The notes: generated from the letters alone by a model not told the origin. A stretch of 9,473 bases of DNA from Anaerolineales bacterium (GCA_015491595.1 WFVP01000287.1:1-9473); one strand, 5' to 3'; numbered from the stretch's first letter, positions 1 to 7,446 are shown. Program-made: numbers and translations.

Positions 1-46
1 CAGTCACCCCGACCCCAACACCATAGGAACAGGGCAGGCGCGCACC

Positions 47-865
47 ATGGCCTTGAAAGGCAATCTACGCACGTTCTCCATCGTCCAGCTCCTGAACCTC
101 ATCCATCTGGCCCGCAAATCGGGGCTGCTGCGCATTCGAGGCCCCAACGGCCAGGAGGCCGAGCTGTACTTCCAGCAAGGGAAGCTGGCCTACGCGGCCC
201 TGAGCCACCGTCCCAAGGGGCTGCTGGACATCCTGTATCAGGCCAAGCGCCTGAGCGAGCGGCAATACCGGGCCCTGAAGGAACGGGCTTCCCGATACTC
301 CGACCGGGAACTGGGTCTGATGCTGGTCAACGCGGGGTACTTCACCCCCATTGAAATCCTCAACACCCTCAAAGCCGCCTATCGGGACGTGGTCCGCACC
401 CTGTTCACCTGGCGAGAAGGGGAATTCGTCTTCGACAGCCACGCCCCGCCTCCCAAGGGCAAAATCTTCGTCCGCCTGGGCCTGGAGAACCTCATCATCG
501 AAGGCTCCCGGCACCTGCGGGAGTGGGAGCGTCTGGAAGAAGAAATCCCCAGCCTCAAGGTGGCCATGAAGTTCGTCGAACAGCCCCGCACCAACGTGCA
601 AAACCTCAACCTCAGCCCGGAAGAGTGGCGGGTTCTGTCCTACGTGAACCCCCGCAACACCCTGGAAAAAATCGCCCGCGCGTTGAAGCTCTCGGACATG
701 GAAATCCGCCGCATCGTCTACGGTTTGCTGCAAGCCGGTCTGGTGGAACTGGTTCGTCCGGAAAACGAACCCCTCCCCGAAATCAAGCTGGCCTTTTCCG
801 ACCGTCCGAAAGAAGAGCGCCTCTCGCTCCTGAACAAAATCATCGATCGCATTCGCAGACTCTAA
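47..865 (+). CDS. DUF4388 (PatA N-terminal-like) protein with C-terminal winged-helix-like region
   Basis: A 272-residue soluble protein with no signal peptide or membrane segment. The first ~135 residues follow the DUF4388 pattern: an opening LKGNLRTFSIVQLLNLI, a 'sGlLrirg' strand, an 'aeLYFqqGkLayA' strand, and a closing FTWREGEFVF block at 120-127. Residues about 189-237 (LSPEEWRVLSYV to GLVELV) look like a winged helix: a 'how far to the next decision' helix, then a helix-turn-helix and wing. DUF4388 is known as an accessory domain of bacterial signalling proteins, often near roadblock proteins and small GTPases; its biochemical role is not settled. The GTPase gene starts 13 bases after the stop, so co-transcription is very likely and this protein may be its partner or effector (inference). 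The ATG at 47 has a weak purine-rich AGGGCAGG about 8 bases upstream. The frame stays open to the left window edge, so a longer form cannot be excluded. Confidence 0.87.
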   Translation: MALKGNLRTFSIVQLLNLIHLARKSGLLRIRGPNGQEAELYFQQGKLAYAALSHRPKGLLDILYQAKRLSERQYRALKERASRYSDRELGLMLVNAGYFTPIEILNTLKAAYRDVVRTLFTWREGEFVFDSHAPPPKGKIFVRLGLENLIIEGSRHLREWERLEEEIPSLKVAMKFVEQPRTNVQNLNLSPEEWRVLSYVNPRNTLEKIARALKLSDMEIRRIVYGLLQAGLVELVRPENEPLPEIKLAFSDRPKEERLSLLNKIIDRIRRL

Positions 866-878
866 TGGCTGAGGGAAG

Positions 879-1454
879 ATGCCCATGCAGACGGTAAAAA
901 TCGTGGTCACCGGCCCCTTTAACGCAGGGAAGACGCAGTTCATACGCACGGTGAGCGAAATCGATGTGGTGTCGACGGAGCGCAAGCTCTCCGCCGACAC
1001 GGAGCGACAGGTCAAAGAAAGCACCACCGTGGCCATGGACTTCGGGCGCATCACCATTGACGAGAACCTGGTGCTGTACCTCTTCGGCACGCCGGGGCAG
1101 CGGCGGTTCGACTTCATGTGGGAGATTCTGTCGGAGGGCATGTTAGGGTTCATCGTCATGGTGGACAGCACCCGGCCCGAAACCTTCCACGAAGCCCGGA
1201 GCATCCTGGAAACCTTCAAATCCTTCGCCCCCACCCCTTACGTGGTCGCGGCCAACAAACAGGACCTGGAGGATGCCTGGGACGTGGAAGACCTGCGCAT
1301 CGCCCTGCGCCTGGGTCCCAATGTCAAGGTCGTCCCGTGCGTCGCCACGGACAAGGAATCCGTCAAACGGGTTTTACTGGAATTGTTGTACAGCATTATT
1401 GAGTATCTCGACGAGATGGAAAGCACGGAGCAACAACGGTCGTCCCAACGATGA
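879..1454 (+). CDS. Small Ras-like GTPase of the MglA/CvnD (COG2229-type) group
   Basis: A 191-residue single-domain P-loop GTPase. Visible motifs are G1/Walker A GPFNAGKT (12-19), the switch-I threonine pair at 49-50, a G3 region GTPGQ (70-74), G4 NKQD (126-129) and a G5-like CVAT (154-157). In G3 the usual aspartate of DxxGQ is replaced and a proline precedes the Gly-Gln. This is the hallmark of bacterial MglA- and CvnD-like GTPases, which act as polarity or signalling switches, often with roadblock-fold regulators. It is cytosolic with no lipidation motif visible. The gene lies 13 bases after the DUF4388 gene and 53 bases before the hydrolase. GAGGGA at 871-876 lies too close to the ATG at 879 and is better placed for an ATG at 885 (Met3), so the true protein may be two residues shorter. 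No roadblock gene is in the window; one could lie to the left. Family call is firm; cellular role unknown. Confidence 0.93.
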   Translation: MPMQTVKIVVTGPFNAGKTQFIRTVSEIDVVSTERKLSADTERQVKESTTVAMDFGRITIDENLVLYLFGTPGQRRFDFMWEILSEGMLGFIVMVDSTRPETFHEARSILETFKSFAPTPYVVAANKQDLEDAWDVEDLRIALRLGPNVKVVPCVATDKESVKRVLLELLYSIIEYLDEMESTEQQRSSQR

Positions 1455-1507
1455 CGCAAGGCGACGCATAGGGACACGGCCCGCACCTTCGCGCACGGGG
1501 AACACCG

Positions 1508-2296
1508 GTGCCATCGCTTGTCACAGAATACGGCATTTTGCACTACGAGGTCTTCGGCAGGGGACGTCCCCTCATCCTGCTCCATGGGTGGCTGGAGTCC
1601 TGGGGTATCTGGGAAGCCACCATGGAGTATTTGGGGGAGTACTTCCGGACCTACGCGCTGGATTTCTGGGGCTTTGGCGAATCCGACCTGTACGAAGGCA
1701 CCTATCAGGTCAAGGACTTCGTCCAACTGGTGCAGGATTTCATGTACCGCCTGGGCATCCGCCGGGCGCCCCTGGTGGGCCATAGCATGGGCGGCACCGT
1801 GGCCCTCACCATGGCGGCCCAGCAACCCGAGCGGGTGGAGAAGGTGGTGGTCATCGGGAGCCCCTTGGTCGGGGACTCCCTGGCCTGGTTCCTCAAACTC
1901 ATGGGCACGCCCGTGGGCTTCTGGATGGTGCGCTACACCCCCTGGCTCATCAAGCTCTTCATCCGGGTCTTCGGCCCCTGGATTACCCCCGACCCCACCT
2001 GGCCCGAGCGCGTGTTACGGGACTTCTCCCAGACGTCGGTGCTGGCCTTCTTCCAGAGCATTTCCTCCCTCAAGGCCGTGGACCTGCGGCCCATGCTCCC
2101 CGATATCCGCCAGCCCGTCCTGGGCATCTACGGAGCCCAGGACCTCATCGTGAACCCCAATCAGTGGCTCGTGCTCAAGCAGCATGTCCTGCACGCCCAA
2201 ATCGAGCGCCTCTTCACCGCCGGCCACTTCCCCATGCTGGAAACCCCCCACGCCTTCCACGCCCGCCTGTACCAGTTTCTGATCAAGGAGGAATAA
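1508..2296 (+). CDS. Alpha/beta hydrolase-fold enzyme
   Basis: A 262-residue alpha/beta hydrolase of ordinary length. The catalytic triad is readable: nucleophile Ser93 in GHSMGG (91-96), Asp212 in YGAQDLI, and His240 in AGHFPM. The oxyanion-hole motif HGW is at 26-28. The region between strand 6 and the acid residue (about 123-165) is a cap rich in Trp, Phe and Leu, which points to a hydrophobic substrate, but the substrate cannot be named. Candidates in this superfamily include esterases, lipases, C-C hydrolases and haloperoxidase-like enzymes. No signal peptide is visible, so it is probably cytoplasmic. The start is GTG at 1508; the fold begins at residue 8, no in-frame ATG lies before the HGW motif, and GGGGAA precedes it by a few bases. 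It follows the GTPase gene by 53 bases on the same strand, so it may be the third gene of that operon. The functional link to the GTPase is unproven. Confidence 0.92.
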   Translation: MPSLVTEYGILHYEVFGRGRPLILLHGWLESWGIWEATMEYLGEYFRTYALDFWGFGESDLYEGTYQVKDFVQLVQDFMYRLGIRRAPLVGHSMGGTVALTMAAQQPERVEKVVVIGSPLVGDSLAWFLKLMGTPVGFWMVRYTPWLIKLFIRVFGPWITPDPTWPERVLRDFSQTSVLAFFQSISSLKAVDLRPMLPDIRQPVLGIYGAQDLIVNPNQWLVLKQHVLHAQIERLFTAGHFPMLETPHAFHARLYQFLIKEE

Positions 2297-2303
2297 ACCC
2301 ACC

Positions 2304-3251
2304 CTACGCACCGTCCGAGGGTTCGCCGGCCACCTGCAAGGCCTGGGGAAGCAAGCGCACGTCCAGCTCCCGAGAAGGCTGCTGGAAATCGGCGAACACC
2401 TCGCCGTCCAGGTGGATGTACAACGGCCCCCGGGCCCGAAGACGCAGGGTTCGGAAGGCCCCCATGGTCACCCGTCGGTCCGTCCCATGGGTTCCCCGCA
2501 TGACCTTGGGAATAAGGTACAGCATCTCCAGCCGGGTCACCTGTGGGATGGAAGCGTAATGGAAAACCCGGTCGTCGGGACGGGCCTCGGGCGCCACCAG
2601 GAAGGCCCCACCTTCCCGAGGGCCGTTGCACAGGACCAGCATCAGGATGGAGCGCTCCTCTTCGTGGTTCTCATCCCATACCAGATGCATGGACACCGCA
2701 TGATGATGGAACCACAGAGTCTGAAGCACGGCCACGAGGTAGCGCCAGAACCCCTTGAGGAAGCGCAACTTCCGGGCGCGCAGGTTCACCACCGCGTCGA
2801 AGCCGATGCCCAGGGTGTTGTCCCAATACGCCTCGCGACCCAAATCATCCCGCACGTGACCCAGGTCCACCCGTTGCGGTGTACCCACCAGGCTCCGGCG
2901 CAGGGCCTCCCGGGGGTCCGGGAGAAACCCCACGGCATAAGCGAAGTCGTTTCCCGCGCCAATGGGCACGATACCCAACACCGGCCGCTGTTCCTCCGGC
3001 GCGACCATCAGCCCATTGACCACCTCGTGCACGGTGCCATCGCCGCCGAAGGCAACCACCCGATGGAAACCCTCCGCCGCGGCCTGCCGGGCCAGGTCAC
3101 GGGCATGTCCGGGGCCCTCCGTCAGCCACCAAGCCCCTTCGGTGACGTACTCCCGGGCGAAGCGCTGCAGCGGCTCCAGCCACCGCCGCGCCCGCCCGCC
3201 GTTGGCCGTGGGATTGAAGATGAAGGCTACACGCAGGTCTCGTTGTGACAT
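2304..3251 (-). CDS. Diacylglycerol kinase catalytic-domain (lipid kinase, YegS/DgkB-type) protein
   Basis: A 315-residue protein of typical length for the bacterial DAGK_cat / NAD-kinase-like lipid kinase family, which phosphorylates diacylglycerol or related lipids with ATP at the membrane surface. Motifs in order: NPTANGG (13-19), the nucleotide-binding GGDGTVHEVVNGL (69-81), PIGAGNDFA (96-104), and IHLDGEVF near the C-terminus, the usual acidic closing motif of the family. No transmembrane segment is present. The ATG at 3251 is preceded by a good Shine-Dalgarno stretch, GGGAGAAGG on the minus strand (3256-3264). It lies 54 bases after the methyltransferase-like gene, in the same direction, so it is probably the last gene of the mfd transcript. 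Its stop is only 7 bases from the stop of the convergent hydrolase gene. Whether it uses diacylglycerol, undecaprenol, sphingoid or another lipid cannot be told from motifs alone. Confidence 0.93.
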   Translation of the reverse strand: MSQRDLRVAFIFNPTANGGRARRWLEPLQRFAREYVTEGAWWLTEGPGHARDLARQAAAEGFHRVVAFGGDGTVHEVVNGLMVAPEEQRPVLGIVPIGAGNDFAYAVGFLPDPREALRRSLVGTPQRVDLGHVRDDLGREAYWDNTLGIGFDAVVNLRARKLRFLKGFWRYLVAVLQTLWFHHHAVSMHLVWDENHEEERSILMLVLCNGPREGGAFLVAPEARPDDRVFHYASIPQVTRLEMLYLIPKVMRGTHGTDRRVTMGAFRTLRLRARGPLYIHLDGEVFADFQQPSRELDVRLLPQALQVAGEPSDGA

Positions 3252-3255
3252 CGTT

Positions 3256-3264
3256 CCTTCTCCC
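3256..3264 (-). promoter_or_regulatory. Ribosome binding site of the lipid-kinase gene
   Basis: Minus-strand GGGAGAAGG ends 4 bases before the ATG at 3251. It is one of the better Shine-Dalgarno matches in the window and supports that start. Confidence 0.6.
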
Positions 3265-3305
3265 TGGTCGGATTCCGTGGAAGCAACGAAGCGTCCCCAG
3301 GCGCT

Positions 3306-4067
3306 TCACCGGGGAAAGGAGAGTACCCGGCACCGACGGCCCAACGCCCGGGCCGCCCTGACCAGAGGGTCCACCCGGCCGACAACCAGAACCAGGTCCC
3401 CCGGACGGGTATGGGCCCGGAGGAGGCGCTGCCAGAAGCGGCTCGGGAACCCGAAGTCGCCCTCCCCCCGGGCCGCCTCGTCCTCCGAGGTTCCCAAGCC
3501 GGGCCACCAGACATCGGTGGGGAGTTTCCCGCGTCGGGCTTTGGCTTCGCCCACCAGGCGAGGGGCCATGTAGGGAATCCGGTCCACCGCGTCCGGCTGA
3601 AACAGCGCCCGACGCGGGGATTTCACGTATCCCAAAAGCGCCTGATGGGTCTCCGGCCACCGCCGCGGGTCCAGGAAACGGGGCGGGTGCACCCACACGA
3701 CTTCGTTGCGAAAACATCGACGTCCCAACAAGGCATCCGCCAGAACTTTGAGGTAAGCCCCATCACGGGGATGGACCTGAATCCAGAGGGACCCCTCGGG
3801 CGACAGGCGCGGCCACAGCGTCTCCAGGAGGGCCGGCCAGGAGGCCAGCCAGGGGTCCAGCACCTCCGCGACCCAACCCTCGCCCAGCGGAAGGGAAAGA
3901 ACCGCGGGCGCGGTCTGTACAGGCTGCCGCAGGCCGCGCTCCCGATGCAACCGCACCTGACGTCGGGGCAGGGAAGGGGGGCGCGGGTAGTGCAGGTAAA
4001 TCAACGCGGCCTGCTCGTCGGGTAGGCCCGCCGCCAAAGCGCGGACTGGGCTCGCGTCCTTCGTCAT
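3306..4067 (-). CDS. Degenerate beta-class DNA methyltransferase-like protein (probable pseudoenzyme)
   Basis: A 253-residue protein whose order of elements follows beta-class (N4-cytosine/N6-adenine, type III Mod-like) DNA methyltransferases. LIYLHYP (22-28) sits where 'LIYIDPPY' is expected. WLASWPALLETLWPRLSPEGSLWIQV (73-98) matches the 'WLsfm.pRL..lLr.dG.ifv' helix-strand. YLKVLADALLGRRCFRNEVVW (105-125) is a very close match to 'yLk.l.deiFG..nFrnEiiW'. H141-K149 matches 'H..iL.Y.K'. GFPSRFWQRLLRAHTRPGDLVL (206-227) matches 'yPtqKPe.Ll.riI.assnpGDlVL'. The catalytic DPPY is absent, and the SAM-binding DPFxGSGTT is replaced by VVGRVDPLV (228-236), so ordinary methyl transfer looks unlikely. 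I chose the ATG at 4067 over the in-frame ATG at 4112: GAGG lies 8 bases upstream (4076-4079), the first 15 residues of the longer form match nothing, and a promoter motif lies between the two. It sits 31 bases after mfd and 54 before the lipid kinase. Fold assignment is moderately sure; function unknown. Confidence 0.75.
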   Translation of the reverse strand: MTKDASPVRALAAGLPDEQAALIYLHYPRPPSLPRRQVRLHRERGLRQPVQTAPAVLSLPLGEGWVAEVLDPWLASWPALLETLWPRLSPEGSLWIQVHPRDGAYLKVLADALLGRRCFRNEVVWVHPPRFLDPRRWPETHQALLGYVKSPRRALFQPDAVDRIPYMAPRLVGEAKARRGKLPTDVWWPGLGTSEDEAARGEGDFGFPSRFWQRLLRAHTRPGDLVLVVGRVDPLVRAARALGRRCRVLSFPR

Positions 4068-4097
4068 GCATCGGGCCTCAGGCCGGGAGTGAGCCAA

Positions 4098-4106
4098 ATT
4101 ATACCA
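4098..4106 (-). promoter_or_regulatory. Extended -10 promoter motif inside the end of mfd
   Basis: On the minus strand the sequence reads TGGTATAAT: a perfect TATAAT (4098-4103) preceded by the TGn of an extended -10 element. It overlaps the mfd stop codon. The hexamer 17 bases upstream is CCGGCA, only a partial -35 match (3 of 6), which is acceptable for extended -10 promoters. Predicted transcription would begin near 4091 and give a leader of about 24 bases before the ATG at 4067. AT-rich sequence is rare around here. Promoter activity is inferred. Confidence 0.45.
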
Positions 4107-7100
4107 TGCCACGCGCGCACTGCCGGAGCACCTCCATGACCCGCTGCACCCAGTGCTCTTGGGGGTCCCGGGGCAGCCGGTAGGTATGGCGCCCCGTCAC
4201 AATGGGCTTGGGCATGGGAGGCAGGGGACGCTCCCGTTGTTCGGGGAAGCGAATCACCACCTCCTTGCGGGTCGCGCCCACCGAGAGCACCCCCGCGGCC
4301 TCGGCCAGCACCTTGATGCGCACCAGGTCCAGGAGACGGCGAACCGGTTCCGGCAGGGGGCCAAAACGGTCCTCCATCTCCCGGGCCAAATCCTCCACCT
4401 CCTTCTCCGTCGTTGCCATGGCCAGCCGACGGTAGAGGGACAACCGCAGGGCTTCGTCGGGGATGTACTCCTCAGGCAGGGCAGCAGGCAGGGGAAGGTC
4501 CAGACGCACCGGGGGCCGGGTCCACCGCTGCACCCGACGGAGGTCTTCGGGCCCGCCCAAACCCATGGCCTGCTTGAGGCGCTGGACCGCCTCGGCCAGC
4601 AACTGGGTGTACAGATGGTAACCCACCGCGGCCATATGGCCATGCTGACGGGTCCCCAGCAAGTCGCCCGCGCCCCGCAGCTCCAGGTCGTGCAGGGCCA
4701 GGGTGAACCCCGCCCCCAGGTCCGTGTGTTCGGCCAGGAGACGCAGGCGTTCCCGGGCTTCCGGTGGCGGCGTGTAGGTGGGCGACCAGAAGAAGTAGGC
4801 ATACCCCTGTTGATGACCGCGACCCACCCGGCCCCGTAACTGGTACAGCTGGGCCAGCCCGAATTGCTCCGCCTGTTCCACAATCAAGGTGTTCACCCGG
4901 GGGTAATCCAGGCCCGATTCGATGATGGTGGTACAGACCAGGACATCGCACGCCCCTTCCGCGAACCGGGTCATGATATGGGCCAGGCGGTCCTCGGGCA
5001 TCTGACCGTGAGCAATTTCGATGCGGGCTTCAGGGACCAGTTCCCGCACGCGACGGGCCGCGGTCTCGATGGTCGCCACCCGGTTATGCACGTAGAACAC
5101 CTGACCGCCCCGCCCCAGTTCCTCTCGAATCGCCCTTTGCACCCGCTTCGGGTCGTAGGGCCCCACGTGGGTGATGACGGGTTTGCGATACCGGGGCGGC
5201 GTGCGGATGATGGAGATGTCCCGCACCCCGGTGAGGGCCATGTAGAGGGTACGGGGAATGGGGGTGGCGCTCAGGCTGAGAACGTCCACCTGGGCTCGCA
5301 GACGTTTGAAATGCTCCTTTTGCATCACCCCGAAACGATGCTCCTCATCAATGATGACCAACCCCAAGTCCTTGAAGCGAACATCCTCGGAGAGCAGGCG
5401 GTGGGTCCCGATGATGATGTCAATCGCGCCCCGGGCCAAATCCTTCAAAATGCGGACCTGCTCGTGCGGGGAACGGAAGCGGGAGAGCATCTCCACCACC
5501 ACGGGGAAGGGCGCCAAACGACGACGGAAGGTCTGAAAGTGTTGTTGGGCCAAAATGGTCGTAGGCACCAACACGGCCACCTGCTTTCCGTCCATCACCG
5601 CCTTGAAGGCCGCCCGTAACGCCACCTCAGTCTTCCCAAACCCCGCGTCACCGCAAATGAGGCGGTCCATGGGACGGGGACGTTCCATGTCCCGCTTCAC
5701 GGCTTCGATGGCCCGGCGTTGGTCCTCGGTGAGCTCGTAAGGGAAGAGGGCTTCCAGTTCCCGTTGCCATTCCGTGTCCGGGGAAAAGGCGTGCCCGCGG
5801 GCCACCTGGCGCCGGGCGTACAGGTCCAGCAATTCCTTCGCCGTTTCTTCCGCGGCCTTTTGGGCCTTGGCCTTGGCCAGCTGCCACTGGCCGGTCCCCA
5901 GACGGGTCAACGGAGGCTCGTAACCCTCCGGGCCCACATACCGGGTCAGACGGTCCGCCTGGTCCACGGGCACGTAGAGCTGGTCTCCCTCGGCGTATTC
6001 CACCAACAGGTACTCTTGGGGAACCCCTTCCAGGGTGCGGCGGACCAGACCCCGAAACCGTCCGATGCCGTGGTCCACATGCACCACGTAATCGCCGATG
6101 TGGAACTCGCCGTACGCCTGCTCCGGCGCACGTGCCCGGGGCCGCGCCAACCGGGCCGGCCGGGGCGGCGCCCAGCCGAAAATCTCCGCGTCGGTGAACA
6201 GACACACCCCCGGACCCATGCCGTGGGCGTCCTCCTGGGAAAGGGGGGCCTCCAGCAAGGCGAAGCCCTCGGCCACCCGCTGCGCCAGGAACCGAACCTC
6301 GCCGCGTCCGCCCTGTTGCTGCCAGTAGGTCCGCAAGCGCTCCATCTGCCGGGAGGCCACCCACACCCGGGCTCCCCGTTGCAACGCCCCGCGCAGGTAA
6401 TGGACCCACGCCTTCAAGCGTCCTCCAAAGCGCGGTAACAGAGCCACGTGGGCCGCCAGACCCTCGGGAGCCGGGCCCTGACGCACCGGGCCCAGGGCCA
6501 GACGGGGGCGGGGAAGGGCCTCCAGGAAGGCCTCCCAGGGAAAAGCCTCAAGCCGGGCTTCGTCATCCTCCTCCAGCGCCCGGGCTTCCAACCCCTCCCA
6601 GCGGGCCCGGACGGCGTCCGCGTCGGCCACCAGCACCAGGGTACTGGCGGGAAGGCTATCCACCAGGTTACCTGGACGGCGTCCATCGTCCAGGCGCAAA
6701 GGCGGGAGCCAGACCCGTTCCACCCGGTCGGCAACGGTGCGTTGGGTCTCCGGGTCGAAGAGGCGCAGGCGCTCGATTTCGTCCCCGAAGAAGTCCACCC
6801 GGACCGGCCGCGGGGACGTGGGCGGCCAGACGTCCAGCAAGCCGCCCCGTCGCGCGAACTGGCCCATGGCGACCACCGTGCTCACCGGCTCGTAGCCCAT
6901 CCGTTCCAGGTGCCGGGCCAGGCGCGTCAGGGAGATTTCCCCTCCGGGCCGGAGCACCCGCATGGCCCGCAGGAAGGCGTCGCCGGGCCACGTGGGCTCC
7001 CACAACCCCGGAACCGAGGCCACCAGAAGAAGAGGGGCCTTTTCGGATGCGAAATGCCGGGAGGCCAAATGGGTCAGGGTGCGAATGCGGGCTGTCCGCG

Positions 7101-7410
7101 CATCCGGGTCGTCGCCGGAGACCCAAACGGGGACGGGTTCCTCCCGGGCCAACCACAAAGCCAGTTCCTGGGCCCAGAACCAGGCCTGGTCGTCCTGCTC
7201 CACCAGAACCACCACCGGAAAGGAAAAGGCGCGGTAGAGGGCCGCGGCTACGGGCACCCGCACCGCGCGCGGCAGGGCCAAATTGGACGCCCAGGCCCGG
7301 GGGTCCTCCACCACGGGCACCGGCGCGCCTTGTTCCAGGGCCTCAACCACGTCCCGAAAGGCCGCCAGGGCCTCCAGATGTCCCAAAATCGCCTGAAGGT
7401 CTCCGCTCAT
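4099..7410 (-). CDS. mfd: Transcription-repair coupling factor Mfd
   Basis: A 1103-residue Mfd, slightly shorter than the usual ~1150. Mfd is a cytoplasmic DNA translocase that dislodges RNA polymerase stalled at lesions and recruits UvrA for nucleotide excision repair. Residues 1 to ~350 are the UvrB-homology part, recognisable by MGQFARRGGLLDVWP (182-196). Residues from 436 (FHIGDYVVHVDHGIGRF) to about 495 are the CarD-like RNA polymerase-interaction domain. The RecG-like helicase core has Walker A GDAGFGKT (587-594), DEEH (688-691), SATP (714-717) and LRGRVGRGHQQ (RGRVGRG at 859-865). The TRCF C-terminal domain covers about 969-1040. Walker A has Ala where GDVGFGKT is common. The ATG at 7410 has AGGGG just upstream, with rather short spacing. 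It heads the minus-strand cluster, followed after 31 bases by the methyltransferase-like gene. Identification is secure. Confidence 0.98.
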   Translation of the reverse strand: MSGDLQAILGHLEALAAFRDVVEALEQGAPVPVVEDPRAWASNLALPRAVRVPVAAALYRAFSFPVVVLVEQDDQAWFWAQELALWLAREEPVPVWVSGDDPDARTARIRTLTHLASRHFASEKAPLLLVASVPGLWEPTWPGDAFLRAMRVLRPGGEISLTRLARHLERMGYEPVSTVVAMGQFARRGGLLDVWPPTSPRPVRVDFFGDEIERLRLFDPETQRTVADRVERVWLPPLRLDDGRRPGNLVDSLPASTLVLVADADAVRARWEGLEARALEEDDEARLEAFPWEAFLEALPRPRLALGPVRQGPAPEGLAAHVALLPRFGGRLKAWVHYLRGALQRGARVWVASRQMERLRTYWQQQGGRGEVRFLAQRVAEGFALLEAPLSQEDAHGMGPGVCLFTDAEIFGWAPPRPARLARPRARAPEQAYGEFHIGDYVVHVDHGIGRFRGLVRRTLEGVPQEYLLVEYAEGDQLYVPVDQADRLTRYVGPEGYEPPLTRLGTGQWQLAKAKAQKAAEETAKELLDLYARRQVARGHAFSPDTEWQRELEALFPYELTEDQRRAIEAVKRDMERPRPMDRLICGDAGFGKTEVALRAAFKAVMDGKQVAVLVPTTILAQQHFQTFRRRLAPFPVVVEMLSRFRSPHEQVRILKDLARGAIDIIIGTHRLLSEDVRFKDLGLVIIDEEHRFGVMQKEHFKRLRAQVDVLSLSATPIPRTLYMALTGVRDISIIRTPPRYRKPVITHVGPYDPKRVQRAIREELGRGGQVFYVHNRVATIETAARRVRELVPEARIEIAHGQMPEDRLAHIMTRFAEGACDVLVCTTIIESGLDYPRVNTLIVEQAEQFGLAQLYQLRGRVGRGHQQGYAYFFWSPTYTPPPEARERLRLLAEHTDLGAGFTLALHDLELRGAGDLLGTRQHGHMAAVGYHLYTQLLAEAVQRLKQAMGLGGPEDLRRVQRWTRPPVRLDLPLPAALPEEYIPDEALRLSLYRRLAMATTEKEVEDLAREMEDRFGPLPEPVRRLLDLVRIKVLAEAAGVLSVGATRKEVVIRFPEQRERPLPPMPKPIVTGRHTYRLPRDPQEHWVQRVMEVLRQCARGMV

Positions 7411-7446
7411 CGTCCCCTACTGCGGGCTTGGAACATTGCCTCCCCC

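Noticed and set aside
65..1234. 389-codon open frame on the minus strand across the DUF4388 and GTPase genes
   Set aside because: It is antisense to two genes with clear domain motifs. Its translation is low-complexity and shows no family pattern; long antisense frames are expected at high GC.
2412..3248. 278-codon plus-strand frame antisense to the lipid-kinase gene
   Set aside because: The minus-strand gene carries GGDGT and PIGAGND; this frame is a His/Pro/Gly-rich shadow.
3288..3307. Small inverted repeat (GAAGCG/CGCTTC, 8-base loop) at the end of the methyltransferase-like gene
   Set aside because: Only 6 base pairs and no T run on either strand; likely chance in GC-rich DNA.
4068..4112. 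15-residue extension of the methyltransferase-like protein, overlapping mfd by 14 bases
   Set aside because: No Shine-Dalgarno precedes the ATG at 4112, and a promoter -10 motif lies downstream of it; the ATG at 4067 has GAGG at proper spacing.
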